From assembly GCA_900541345.1 (NCBI GenBank), contig UQJE01000004.1:1-56291 (forward strand): a stretch of DNA of 56,291 bases, written 5' to 3'. The position numbers and the translations under genes are program-made. Of the stretch, positions 17,553-26,248 are shown one piece after another; the stretch's first letter is position 1; each line of letters opens with the position of its first letter. Under the pieces are notes generated by a model. That model was given only the letters and a program-made list of their open reading frames with translations, was not told the DNA's origin and searched no databases. Source of the stretch: an uncultured Blautia sp. Its GTDB lineage: Bacteria; Bacillota; Clostridia; Lachnospirales; Lachnospiraceae.

Positions 17553-17760
17553 TAATGAAAAAACCATAAAGGAAGTGTTTGAGGAACTGGACGTTTTAGT
17601 GGAGCGTTTAGAGGATCGGGAAACTTCCCTGGAGGATTCTTTCCGTCTTTATCAGGAAGGCATGGGGCTATTGAAATACTGCAGTGAAAAGCTGGATACG
17701 GTGGAGAAAAAGATGCTGCAGATAAATGAGGATGGGACATTCTGTGAATTTTCAAGATAA
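17542..17760 (+). CDS. xseB: Exodeoxyribonuclease VII small subunit
   Basis: A 72-residue helical hairpin protein that binds the coiled coil of XseA. FEELDVLVERLEDRETSLEDSF (core LEDRETSLEDSF) and YQEGMGLLKYCSEKL are the family pattern; the length is normal. It overlaps xseA and the following ispA gene. Confidence 0.93.
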   Translation: MADNNEKTIKEVFEELDVLVERLEDRETSLEDSFRLYQEGMGLLKYCSEKLDTVEKKMLQINEDGTFCEFSR

Positions 17761-18631
17761 ATTAAAAGAAAAGACAGGCAGAGCCGAGGAGATTATCAGG
17801 AAATATCTTCCAGAGGAAGAGGGCTTTGCTGTAAATATGGCGCAGGCAATGAATTACAGCATACTTGCAGGGGGGAAACGCCTGCGTCCCCTGCTTATGG
17901 AAGAAACATATCGTCTGTTTGGCGGAGAAGAAAAAGTAATCGAGCCTTTTATGGTGGGAATGGAAATGATACACACCCATTCTCTGATTCACGACGATCT
18001 TCCGGCTATTGACAATGACGATTACAGAAGAGGGCGTCTTACTACGCATAAGGTATATGGAGAGGCGATGGGAGTTTTAAGCGGCGCAGCTCTTTTAAAT
18101 TATGCCTATGAGGTAATGCTTCAGGCATTTGCTCTTACAGAAGAGAGCGAGAGAGTTGTAAAGGCACTGACTCTGATGGCGCATAAAACAGGCATTTATG
18201 GAATGTTGGGCGGTCAGAGTGTAGATGTGGAAAACGATGGCAAGCCTCTTACAAAAGAAATGCTGGATTATATTTACAGAAATAAAACGTCTGCGCTGAT
18301 CGAGGCTTCTATGATGACAGGAGCAATTCTCGCAGGGGCAGGAGAGCAAGAAGTGGAAATCATCGGTGAGGCAGCCGGAAAAATCGGTCTTGCATTTCAG
18401 ATTCAGGACGATATTCTCGATGTCATAAGTACAGAGGAGGAACTGGGAAAACCGGTCCACAGCGATGAGAAAAATAATAAAGTAACGTATGTAAGCCTGT
18501 TTGGAATTCAGGAGGCATCCGGGCAGGTAAAGAGGCTTTCAGAGGAGGCAGTTTCTCTTATCTGTGGGCTTCGTCAAAAAAATGAATTCCTGTGTACGCT
18601 GATTCAGGAGCTTGTAAGCCGCAGGAAGTGA
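17744..18631 (+). CDS. ispA: Polyprenyl synthetase (farnesyl diphosphate synthase type)
   Basis: A 295-residue trans-prenyltransferase that joins isopentenyl and allylic diphosphates, probably to farnesyl or geranylgeranyl diphosphate. The first Asp-rich motif is IHDDLPAIDNDDYRRGR near residue 78 and the second is QIQDDILDV near residue 220; GGKRLRPLL near residue 46 binds substrate. Start is uncertain: GTG at 17744 gives the family N-terminus MNFQDKL, while ATGs at 17726 and 17732 add a few residues. It overlaps xseB and lies just before dxs, so the isoprenoid genes are coupled. Confidence 0.93.
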   Translation: MNFQDKLKEKTGRAEEIIRKYLPEEEGFAVNMAQAMNYSILAGGKRLRPLLMEETYRLFGGEEKVIEPFMVGMEMIHTHSLIHDDLPAIDNDDYRRGRLTTHKVYGEAMGVLSGAALLNYAYEVMLQAFALTEESERVVKALTLMAHKTGIYGMLGGQSVDVENDGKPLTKEMLDYIYRNKTSALIEASMMTGAILAGAGEQEVEIIGEAAGKIGLAFQIQDDILDVISTEEELGKPVHSDEKNNKVTYVSLFGIQEASGQVKRLSEEAVSLICGLRQKNEFLCTLIQELVSRRK

Positions 18632-18644
18632 AAGAAGGATACCA

Positions 18645-20519
18645 ATGATTCTGGATAAAATAAAAAAGCCAAATGATATTCACAAAATTGCATTGGCAGA
18701 TTTTCCTCAGCTTGCAGAGGAAATCCGAAATTTTCTATTGGAATCTGTAAGCGAAACAGGAGGACATCTCGCCTCGAATCTTGGCGTGGTGGAGCTTACC
18801 CTTGCGCTTCATAATGTCCTTGACTTTCCGGAGGATAAGCTGATATGGGACGTAGGTCATCAGGCGTATACCCATAAGATTCTGACGGGCAGAAAAGAAG
18901 AATTTAAGACACTTCGAAAAGAGGGCGGATTAAGCGGCTTTCCCAAACGGTCGGAAAGCGACTGTGATTCTTTTGATACAGGGCACAGCTCCAACTCTAT
19001 TTCCGCAGGTCTTGGTTATGTACGTGCAAGAGATGTTCTGGGGCAGAAGCATCATGTTGTTTCTGTGATTGGAGACGGGGCGCTTACCGGAGGAATGGCA
19101 TATGAGGCAATGAATAATGCGGCGGAGCTTAAAACAAATTTTATTATTGTTTTAAATGATAATAATATGTCCATTTCCAAAAATGTAGGAGGTATGTCTT
19201 CTTATTTAAGCGCTCTTCGCACAGCAGAGGCTTATACGGGAATGAAGATAAATGCAACAAAGGCTCTGAAAAAAATTCCTCGGATTGGAACAGCTGTTGT
19301 GGATACTATGAGAAAGACGAAAAGCAGCATCAAGCAGCTGATTATTCCGGGTATGTTATTTGAAAATATGGGACTTACCTATCTGGGACCTGTGGACGGA
19401 CACAATATGCGCCAGATGATGAAGCTTTTTAATGAGGCAAAGCGGGTGGAAGGTCCGGTTCTTGTTCACGTTCTCACAGAAAAAGGTCACGGATATATTC
19501 CGGCATGCAGTCACCCGGCCCGTTTTCATGGAACTGGTCCTTTTGATGTGAAAACAGGGAAGTTTCTGGAAACAAAGGAAAATCTGAATTATACAGATGT
19601 TTTTTCAAAAACAATGTGCAGCCTTGGAAAGGAAAACAGGCGGGTTGCGGCGATTACGGCGGCAATGCCGGAGGGAACCGGGTTAAAGGCATTTGCAAGA
19701 AGCTTTCCGGAGCGTTTTTTTGACGTGGGGATTGCGGAAGAACACGCAGTGACTTTTGCGGCAGGATTGGCTCTTGGAGGACTGATTCCCGTTGTTGCTA
19801 TTTATTCCTCCTTTCTTCAAAGAGCTGTAGATCAGATTCTTCATGATGTATGTATGCAAAAGCTTCATGTAGTATTTGCAATTGACAGGGCTGGTCTTGT
19901 AGGGGCAGATGGAGAGACACATCAGGGGTGCTTTGATTTTTCCTATTTGAGCATGATCCCCAATCTTACCGTTATGGCTCCGAAAAACGATTGGGAGCTT
20001 CAGGAAATGCTACGCACAGCAGTATTGGATTGTGATGGCCCGGGCGCCATACGATATCCGAAAGGGGCTGCATATACAGGACTTTCTGAATTTCAGCAGC
20101 CTGTGGAAGTTGGAAAAAGCGAAGTTCTCTATGAAGGCAGAGAGGTGGCGATTCTGGCAGTAGGCAGCATGGTTTCTACATGCAAAGAAGTGTATGATAT
20201 GCTGAAAAGCAGGGGGATTGAACCGACGTTTGTAAATGTCAGATTTGTAAAGCCGCTTGATACAGAGCTTCTTGATACGTTGGCAAAAACGCACAGTCTT
20301 TTTGTGACGGTTGAGGAAAATGTGAAAAACGGCGGTTTTGGAGAGCATGTATCTGCTTATATGGAGGCTTGCCAGCCAGATGTAAGAGTGATGAATCTTG
20401 CAATTTGGGACCGTTTTGTGGAACAGGGTAAAATTGAAAGCCTTCGGGCGAAAATCGGACTGTCTTCCGTAGAAATTGCAGAAACAATTACGGCTGCTCT
20501 GGAAGATAAGAATAAATAA
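18645..20519 (+). CDS. dxs: 1-deoxy-D-xylulose-5-phosphate synthase
   Basis: A 624-residue thiamine-diphosphate enzyme that makes DXP from pyruvate and glyceraldehyde-3-phosphate, the first step of the MEP isoprenoid pathway. Motifs: HASNLGVVEL-type N-terminus (seen as HLASNLGVVEL near residue 42), GDGALTGGMAYEAMNN with NDNNMSIS for TPP binding near residues 145-175, GPVDGHN near residue 247, EEHAVTFAAGLA near residue 366 and RYPKG near residue 470. The length is normal. It follows ispA by 13 bases. Confidence 0.97.
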   Translation: MILDKIKKPNDIHKIALADFPQLAEEIRNFLLESVSETGGHLASNLGVVELTLALHNVLDFPEDKLIWDVGHQAYTHKILTGRKEEFKTLRKEGGLSGFPKRSESDCDSFDTGHSSNSISAGLGYVRARDVLGQKHHVVSVIGDGALTGGMAYEAMNNAAELKTNFIIVLNDNNMSISKNVGGMSSYLSALRTAEAYTGMKINATKALKKIPRIGTAVVDTMRKTKSSIKQLIIPGMLFENMGLTYLGPVDGHNMRQMMKLFNEAKRVEGPVLVHVLTEKGHGYIPACSHPARFHGTGPFDVKTGKFLETKENLNYTDVFSKTMCSLGKENRRVAAITAAMPEGTGLKAFARSFPERFFDVGIAEEHAVTFAAGLALGGLIPVVAIYSSFLQRAVDQILHDVCMQKLHVVFAIDRAGLVGADGETHQGCFDFSYLSMIPNLTVMAPKNDWELQEMLRTAVLDCDGPGAIRYPKGAAYTGLSEFQQPVEVGKSEVLYEGREVAILAVGSMVSTCKEVYDMLKSRGIEPTFVNVRFVKPLDTELLDTLAKTHSLFVTVEENVKNGGFGEHVSAYMEACQPDVRVMNLAIWDRFVEQGKIESLRAKIGLSSVEIAETITAALEDKNK

Positions 20520-20530
20520 AGAGGAATATC

Positions 20531-21340
20531 ATGAAAAAACGACTTGATATAATGCTGGTGGAGCAGGGACTTGCTCCTTCAAGAGAAAAGGCAAAAGCTT
20601 ATATTATGTCTGGAGACGTGTATGTTGACGGACAGAAGGAAGATAAGGCAGGTTCCATGTTTGCGGAAACTGCAAAAGTAGAGGTAAGAGGAAATACGCT
20701 TCCATACGTGAGCAGAGGCGGCTTAAAACTGGAAAAGGCAATGAAAAATTTTGATGTGAGCCTTTCAGAAAAAGTATGTATGGATGTGGGTGCTTCTACA
20801 GGAGGTTTTACAGACTGCATGCTCCAAAACGGGGCTGTGAAGGTCTATTCGATAGATGTAGGATACGGACAGCTTGACTGGAAGCTTCGAAACGATCCCA
20901 GAGTAGTTTGTATGGAAAAAACAAATATCCGTTACGTGCTTCCGGAGGATATACAGGAACCGGCTGCATTTTCATCTATTGACGTTTCTTTTATTTCCCT
21001 CACTAAGGTGCTTCTTCCTGTGAGAAATCTTCTGACAGAGGACGGAGAAATTGTGTGCCTTATCAAACCGCAGTTTGAGGCAGGAAGAGAAAAGGTAGGA
21101 AAAAAAGGAGTGGTCCGCGATCCGGCGGTACACAAAGAAGTAATTGAAAAAGTCAGGGATTATGCTGTTAGTATTTTCCTTGAACCGTGTCACCTTTCTT
21201 TTTCGCCAATTAAAGGACCGGAAGGAAATATCGAGTATCTTCTCCATTTAAAGAAACGTCCGGAGGGTACAGAAATTTCAGAGAATCTGGAAACGTTAGT
21301 GGATAAGGTTGTGGCAGAGGCACACGGAGAACTGGACTGA
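20531..21340 (+). CDS. tlyA: TlyA-family rRNA 2'-O-methyltransferase
   Basis: A 269-residue protein with an N-terminal S4 RNA-binding domain (KKRLDIMLVEQGLAPSREKAKAYI, core GLAPSREKAKA) and an FtsJ-like methyltransferase domain with the SAM motif MDVGASTGGFTDCML near residue 83. The catalytic set includes SIDVSFISL near residue 150. TlyA of mycobacteria methylates 16S and 23S rRNA; clostridial homologues (YqxC) are often labelled hemolysin without good reason. It lies in its usual place between dxs and nadK. Confidence 0.9.
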   Translation: MKKRLDIMLVEQGLAPSREKAKAYIMSGDVYVDGQKEDKAGSMFAETAKVEVRGNTLPYVSRGGLKLEKAMKNFDVSLSEKVCMDVGASTGGFTDCMLQNGAVKVYSIDVGYGQLDWKLRNDPRVVCMEKTNIRYVLPEDIQEPAAFSSIDVSFISLTKVLLPVRNLLTEDGEIVCLIKPQFEAGREKVGKKGVVRDPAVHKEVIEKVRDYAVSIFLEPCHLSFSPIKGPEGNIEYLLHLKKRPEGTEISENLETLVDKVVAEAHGELD

Positions 21341-21351
21341 AGGAACGTGCT

Positions 21352-22212
21352 ATGAACAAGTTTTATATTATCACAAACAGTGAGAAAGATAAGGAACTTA
21401 CAGTAACAGGGCAGATTGCAGAATACTTAAGACAAAATGGCTGTATCTGTCATGTGCAGCAGGAACAGAAAAAAATGGGGGATTCTTACCATTATACAAA
21501 TCCTGAACTGATACCTGAGGATACGGAGTGTATTATTGTTTTGGGAGGAGACGGTACCATGCTTCAGGGGGCAAGAGATGTGGTACATAAAAACATTCCT
21601 CTTTTTGGCATTAATCTTGGGACGCTCGGGTTTCTTGCAGAGGTGGACCGGCAGTCTGTTTATCCGGCTCTTCACAAGCTGATGGAAGATGATTATGAGG
21701 TAGAAGAGCGAATGATGCTCAAAGGCACTGTGTACAGAGGAGAGGAAATACTGGGAGAAGACATAGCTCTAAATGATATTGTAATAGGAAGAGAAGGGCA
21801 TCTTCGTGTAGTCAGTTTTAAAAACTACGTAAATGGAGAATACTTAAATTCTTACAATGCAGACGGAATTATTATTTCCACTCCTACAGGTTCTACAGGA
21901 TACAGCCTTTCCGCAGGAGGACCTGTTGTATCGCCAGGTGCGTCTATGATGATTATGACGCCAATTGCTCCTCATACAATGAATACGAGAAGCATTATTT
22001 TTCCGGCGGAAGATGTGATTACTGTTGAGATTGGAAGGGGACGCCATCAGGACAGCGAAAAAGGAGTGGCTTCTTTTGACGGAGATGCAGTTGTTCCTAT
22101 GGTAACAGGAGATAAAATTGTGATACAGAAAGCTTCTGTGAAAACAAAAATCCTGAAGCTGAATCACTTGAGTTTTGTAGAAGTGCTTAGGCAAAAAATG
22201 CAGAACAGCTAG
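21352..22212 (+). CDS. nadK: NAD kinase
   Basis: A 286-residue kinase that phosphorylates NAD to NADP in the cytoplasm. Motifs: IVLGGDGTMLQGARD near residue 64, GINLGTLGFLAE near residue 85, ALNDIVIGR near residue 140 and NADGIIISTPTGSTGYSLSAGGP (core TPTGSTGYSLSAGG) near residue 170. The length is normal. It is spaced 11 bases from tlyA. Confidence 0.95.
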   Translation: MNKFYIITNSEKDKELTVTGQIAEYLRQNGCICHVQQEQKKMGDSYHYTNPELIPEDTECIIVLGGDGTMLQGARDVVHKNIPLFGINLGTLGFLAEVDRQSVYPALHKLMEDDYEVEERMMLKGTVYRGEEILGEDIALNDIVIGREGHLRVVSFKNYVNGEYLNSYNADGIIISTPTGSTGYSLSAGGPVVSPGASMMIMTPIAPHTMNTRSIIFPAEDVITVEIGRGRHQDSEKGVASFDGDAVVPMVTGDKIVIQKASVKTKILKLNHLSFVEVLRQKMQNS

Positions 22213-22221
22213 GAGGTAAAA

Positions 22222-22680
22222 GTGAAAGTAGCAAGACACGAAAAAATTATAGAGCTGATTCAGAAATATGATATAGATACCCAGGAAGAGCTTGCGTCAA
22301 GACTGAATGAGGCCGGATTTAAGGTGACGCAGGCAACGGTTTCCAGGGATATAAGAGCCCTGAAAATGACAAAGGTGGCAGGAAAAGACGGAAAAGTCCG
22401 TTATGCTGTCCTTCAGGACAATTCTCAGGAGCTGGGGGATAAGTACACACGCGTCCTGCAGGACGCGCTTCTTTCAATAGACGTAGGTCAGAACATTATT
22501 GTTGTGAAAACGGTTCCGGGAATGGCGATGGGAGTGGCAACTGCATTGGATGCCCTGAAATGGGAAGAAATTTTGGGGTGTATTGCCGGCGATGATGCCA
22601 TTATGTGTGTGGCAAAAACATCAGAGCAGGCAGAAACTGTGGCAGAAAAAATCCGCAGCATAGTAGACGGACAGAATTAA
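22222..22680 (+). CDS. argR: Arginine repressor ArgR/AhrC
   Basis: A 152-residue regulator of arginine metabolism. The N-terminal winged helix carries TQEELASRLNEAGFKVTQAT and SRDIRALKM; the C-terminal arginine-binding oligomerisation domain carries CIAGDDAIMCVAKT. The GTG start has AGGAGG five bases upstream. Its location upstream of recN is conserved in Bacillus and clostridia. Confidence 0.95.
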   Translation: MKVARHEKIIELIQKYDIDTQEELASRLNEAGFKVTQATVSRDIRALKMTKVAGKDGKVRYAVLQDNSQELGDKYTRVLQDALLSIDVGQNIIVVKTVPGMAMGVATALDALKWEEILGCIAGDDAIMCVAKTSEQAETVAEKIRSIVDGQN

Positions 22681-22695
22681 TAGACGGAGGAAAGA

Positions 22696-24381
22696 ATGTT
22701 AGTTCATCTTCATGTGAAAAATCTTGCACTGATAGAGGAAGCAGAGGTAGAATTTGGACCCGGACTGAATATTTTAACAGGAGAGACAGGAGCAGGAAAG
22801 TCTATTCTTCTTGGTTCTATGCAGCTGATCCTGGGAGGAAAAACTTCCCGGAATATGATCCGGGAAAATGCAGATTATGCTCTTGTGGAGCTTTTGTTTC
22901 AGTTGGAGAATCCCAGAGTTTTGAAAAAGCTGGAGGCTCTTGATCTTTATCCTGAGGAAGGACAGATTCTTCTATCCAGAAAAATTATGGACGGGAGAAG
23001 TATCAGCAAAATAAATGGGGAAACATGCACTGTAGGACAGATGAAGGCAGCAGCGGCCTGCCTTCTTGATATTCATGGACAGCATGAACATCAGTCCCTT
23101 TTATATCGGGACAAGCAGCTTGAAATTTTGGATTCCTATGGAAGAGCCCAGATTTTTCCACAGAAAACTCTTGTGGAGGAAGCGTACAGGCAGTACAGGA
23201 AAAGTCTGGAAGAGTTAAATTCTCTTGATATAGACGAAGAACAGAGGAACAGGGAGATGGCGTTTCTTGAGTTTGAGGTCACAGAGATTGAAAATGCGGC
23301 GCTGATGTTCGGGGAAGATGAAGAGTTGGAACACCAGTATAAAAAGCTTTCCAATGCGAGAAAAATTATGGAGGTTCTCCAGACAGTCCATACGATAACC
23401 GGATATGAAAACGGTGCAGGAGATATGACGGGGACAGCTCTTCGGGAAATGGCAAAAGTAACCCAGTATGATGAAGAACTGGAATCTCTTTCCCAGACTT
23501 TAAATGAAGCAGACAGTCTTTTAAATGATTTTCACAGAGAGCTTTCTTCTTATCTGGACGACCTTGTATTTGATGAAGAAACATTTTATCAGGTAGAGCG
23601 GCGTCTTGATCTGATTAATAATTTGAAGGCGAAGTATGGACAGGAAATTTCCGGGATTTTATCATACAGAGATAAGCAGATTGAAAAATTGGAAAAATTA
23701 AGAAAATACGAAGAATATTTCCAGGCTGCAAAAGAAAAAGTGCAGAAAGCAGAAGAAAAGCTGGAAGAAGCTTCGTATGAACTGTCAAAAATCAGGCAAG
23801 AATATAAGGAACAGCTTGAGAAAAAAGTAGTACAAGGATTAAAAGATTTAAACTTTCTTGATGTGGATTTTGCAATCCGGTTTGACAGAAGAAAAAATTA
23901 TACGCAGAACGGTTTTGATGATGTGGAATATGAAATTTCCACAAATCCGGGAGAAATGAGAAAGCCTCTCGGACAGATTGTATCAGGCGGTGAGCTTTCC
24001 AGGATTATGCTTGCCTTAAAGGCAATTCTTGCAGACAGGGATGAGATTGAAACTCTTATTTTTGACGAGATTGATACCGGGATCAGCGGACGGACAGCCC
24101 AGAAGGTTTCTGAAAAAATGGCGGTGATTGGAAAGCATCATCAGGTTCTCTGCATTACGCACCTTCCGCAGATTGCCGCAATGGCAGATACCCATTTTGA
24201 AATTGAAAAGCATGTAAAGGGAAGCGAGACAACAACGCAGATACATCCTCTTAATGAGGAAGATTCCGTGAGAGAACTTGCAAGACTTCTGGGAGGCGCT
24301 GAGATTACAGCTGCTGTTCTGGAAAATGCAAAAGAAATGAAAGAATTGGCACAGGTACATAAAAATACAAGACTGAAATAA
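22696..24381 (+). CDS. recN: DNA repair protein RecN
   Basis: A 561-residue SMC-like ATPase that acts early in double-strand-break repair. Walker A is GETGAGKS near residue 30, the ABC signature is IVSGGELSRIMLALK near residue 431, and Walker B is TLIFDEIDTGISGRTAQKV (core FDEIDTGISG) near residue 452. The middle is a helical coiled-coil arm. The length is normal. GGAGGAAAGA precedes the ATG. Confidence 0.96.
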   Translation: MLVHLHVKNLALIEEAEVEFGPGLNILTGETGAGKSILLGSMQLILGGKTSRNMIRENADYALVELLFQLENPRVLKKLEALDLYPEEGQILLSRKIMDGRSISKINGETCTVGQMKAAAACLLDIHGQHEHQSLLYRDKQLEILDSYGRAQIFPQKTLVEEAYRQYRKSLEELNSLDIDEEQRNREMAFLEFEVTEIENAALMFGEDEELEHQYKKLSNARKIMEVLQTVHTITGYENGAGDMTGTALREMAKVTQYDEELESLSQTLNEADSLLNDFHRELSSYLDDLVFDEETFYQVERRLDLINNLKAKYGQEISGILSYRDKQIEKLEKLRKYEEYFQAAKEKVQKAEEKLEEASYELSKIRQEYKEQLEKKVVQGLKDLNFLDVDFAIRFDRRKNYTQNGFDDVEYEISTNPGEMRKPLGQIVSGGELSRIMLALKAILADRDEIETLIFDEIDTGISGRTAQKVSEKMAVIGKHHQVLCITHLPQIAAMADTHFEIEKHVKGSETTTQIHPLNEEDSVRELARLLGGAEITAAVLENAKEMKELAQVHKNTRLK

Positions 24382-24400
24382 AAGATTTGACCGCATAATA

Positions 24401-24435
24401 AGAGAGGAGACTTGAAAAAGCCTTCTCTCTTTTTT
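24401..24435 (+). terminator. Terminator after recN
   Basis: AGAGAG(GA) and (TT)CTCTCT arms with an 18-base middle, followed by TTTTT. It separates the nusB-recN operon from spoIVB and shows that the in-frame start at 24412, inside the hairpin, is not used. Confidence 0.65.
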
Positions 24436-24471
24436 GACGGAAGGAAAATATGCGGTAAAGGAAGTGAAGTG

Positions 24472-25674
24472 ATGAACAGGAAGAAGAAATACAGGCGTTT
24501 TGTACTGTGGTGTCTGGCGCTTGACCTTCTGGTTATGGGATACATGGGGTATTCTTGCCTGGACAGAAAAATACCGGACGAAATTTACGTTTCGGAAAAA
24601 GGCGGACAGAATGTGGAAGAACTTCTGAAAAGACCGTTTCTCACTTTTGACGAGGCAGTTCCGGTATCCGGAAACGGCAGTTATCTGCTGCCGTGCAGAC
24701 TTTTGGGTGTGATTCCCTTTAAACAGATTAAGGTGACCCCGGAAGTACAGAGAAGTATTTTTGTAAGTGGAAGTACAGTGGGAATGTATATGGAAACAGA
24801 TGGAGTTCTCATCATCGACACAGGGGAAATTCTTTCAGAAGGCGGAGAAACAAAGGAACCGGCAAAAAATATTGTAAAACCGGGAGATTATATTGTAGCT
24901 TTGAATGATGAAAAAATTTCCAGGAAAAAAGATCTGATAGACGATTTAAAAAAACTTGAGGGAGAAGAAGTAATTCTTGATGTTGTGCGGAATGGGGAAA
25001 CGGTTCCTGTTTCCATTACGCCTGCAAAAGACAAACAGGGAGAGTATAAGCTTGGAATATGGGTAAGAGACAATACTCAGGGAATCGGAACACTTACCTT
25101 TGTAGATGAAAAGGGAAATTACGGAGCGCTGGGACATGGCATCAGTGATGTGGATACAGGCGAGCTTTTAGAGATACAGAATGGCGCGCTTTATCAGGCT
25201 CAGATTCTTGGAATCCAGAAAGGAGCAAAAGGAAGTCCGGGTGAACTTTCCGGATTGATTCGCTATGAACAGGGAAAAATTATCGGCTCTATTGAAACAA
25301 ATAGCAAAAACGGCATTTACGGCCATTTTACAGGAGACAGGAAAAGCCCGATTTCTCTTAAAAAAATGCCGGTTGGATACAAGCAGGAAGTCACAGAAGG
25401 AGAAGCGTCTATCCTTTGTTGTGTGGAGGATGAGGTAAAAGAATATCAGGCAGAAATTACAAAAATAGATATGAATCACAGTGATACAAACAAAAGCTTT
25501 GTCATACGCGTTACCGACCCGAAGCTTCTCTCGATAACAGGGGGAATTGTACAGGGTATGAGCGGCAGCCCGGTCCTCCAGAATGGAAAAATCATTGGAG
25601 CAGTAACCCACGTTTTTGTTCAGGATTCCACAAGTGGGTATGGAATCTTTATTGAAAATATGATGGAGCATTGA
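24472..25674 (+). CDS. spoIVB: SpoIVB peptidase
   Basis: A 400-residue secreted serine peptidase of the forespore that triggers cleavage of pro-sigma-K in Bacillus. It has an N-terminal signal anchor (FVLWCLALDLLVMGYMGYS), a PDZ domain near residues 105-180 (KPGDYIVALNDEKISRKKDL) and a S55-family peptidase domain with GTLTFVDEKGNYGALGHGI, whose His is in the GALGHG motif, and the nucleophile serine in VQGMSGSPVLQNGKIIGAVTHV (core QGMSGSPV). ATG at 24472 is preferred. Downstream, spo0A would be expected in most clostridia, but an accessory block begins instead. Confidence 0.94.
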   Translation: MNRKKKYRRFVLWCLALDLLVMGYMGYSCLDRKIPDEIYVSEKGGQNVEELLKRPFLTFDEAVPVSGNGSYLLPCRLLGVIPFKQIKVTPEVQRSIFVSGSTVGMYMETDGVLIIDTGEILSEGGETKEPAKNIVKPGDYIVALNDEKISRKKDLIDDLKKLEGEEVILDVVRNGETVPVSITPAKDKQGEYKLGIWVRDNTQGIGTLTFVDEKGNYGALGHGISDVDTGELLEIQNGALYQAQILGIQKGAKGSPGELSGLIRYEQGKIIGSIETNSKNGIYGHFTGDRKSPISLKKMPVGYKQEVTEGEASILCCVEDEVKEYQAEITKIDMNHSDTNKSFVIRVTDPKLLSITGGIVQGMSGSPVLQNGKIIGAVTHVFVQDSTSGYGIFIENMMEH

Positions 25675-25910
25675 GCAATGCAGTGACACGAGAAAAGGAC
25701 ATGGAGTAAGCTTGCTTACAGATATGTCCTTTTTGAAGTGGCAATATACGGCGAAAGCCGTACATGAGCAATAAGCGGAGCGAATTGCGAATGCTGCATT
25801 GCGTAGCCGGAAAGGGCGTTGCAAGCTTGCTTGTAAAAGCCCTTTAATTGCGAGTGGACGATTTGGCGAAAGCCAAACACCGAGGAAAACGGAGTTTTTC
25901 GAGGTGGCTT
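25675..25910 (+). repeat. Folded, repeat-like intergenic element after spoIVB
   Basis: About 235 bases rich in inverted repeats. GCAATGCAG at 25675-25683 is the exact complement of CTGCATTGC at 25794-25802. Two hairpins with a GAAA tetraloop, TACGGC-GAAA-GCCGTA (25747-25762) and TTTGGC-GAAA-GCCAAA (25862-25877), sit in flanks that look like diverged copies of each other (GTGG, then the hairpin, then ACA and CGGAG). AAAGGGC/GCCCTTT (25811-25845) and AAAAC/GTTTT (25886-25898) add further stems. It could be a dispersed palindromic element, a MITE or an untranslated structured RNA. No open reading frame with a known protein is seen in it. Confidence 0.5.
25693..25735 (+). terminator. Terminator of spoIVB
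   Basis: AAAAGGACAT / ATGTCCTTTT arms with an inner GTAAGC-TT-GCTTAC hairpin, followed by T's. It lies at the start of the folded element and probably ends spoIVB transcription. Confidence 0.65.
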
Positions 25911-25938
25911 GGATATAAAATCATTCCTGTTTTGGGTG

Positions 25939-25967
25939 TTGCATCTATTGATATAATGTGCTAGAAT
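25939..25967 (+). promoter_or_regulatory. Promoter of the HTH/RhuM-Fic pair
   Basis: TTGCAT, 17-base spacer, TAGAAT, 35 bases before the HTH gene. A TATAAT seen inside the spacer has no -35 at a fitting distance. Confidence 0.6.
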
Positions 25968-26002
25968 AACCACACAATGAGTGCATAAGAGGGGAGACAA
26001 AG

Positions 26003-26248
26003 ATGGATAAGAAAGAAAATATTGAAAAACAGATTCGTACATTGAAAGAGGTACGTGACATTTTAGACGTGAACAGAACAGAATTTTCACGGTATATGGG
26101 TATTCCTTTAAGGACCTTGGAAGAGTGGGAAGCCGGCAGAAGGAAGATGCCGGATTACGTGCTCAGACTGATTGCGTATTATGTGAAAACACAGAAATGG
26201 TTGAAAGAGAACGGAATAAAATTGGAGGGAGAATATGAACAAGAATGA
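26003..26248 (+). CDS. Small helix-turn-helix protein
   Basis: An 81-residue protein with an XRE-like helix-turn-helix: LDVNRTEFSRYMGIPLRTLEEWEAGRR, where RTEFSRYMGIP forms the first two helices and RTLEEWEAG the recognition turn. A helical tail follows. GAGGGGAGACAAAG precedes the ATG. It overlaps the RhuM-Fic gene by 14 bases, so the two are translated together. The pairing of a small DNA-binding protein and a Fic-type protein resembles a toxin-antitoxin unit in which this would be the antitoxin or repressor; that is inference. Confidence 0.75.
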   Translation: MDKKENIEKQIRTLKEVRDILDVNRTEFSRYMGIPLRTLEEWEAGRRKMPDYVLRLIAYYVKTQKWLKENGIKLEGEYEQE

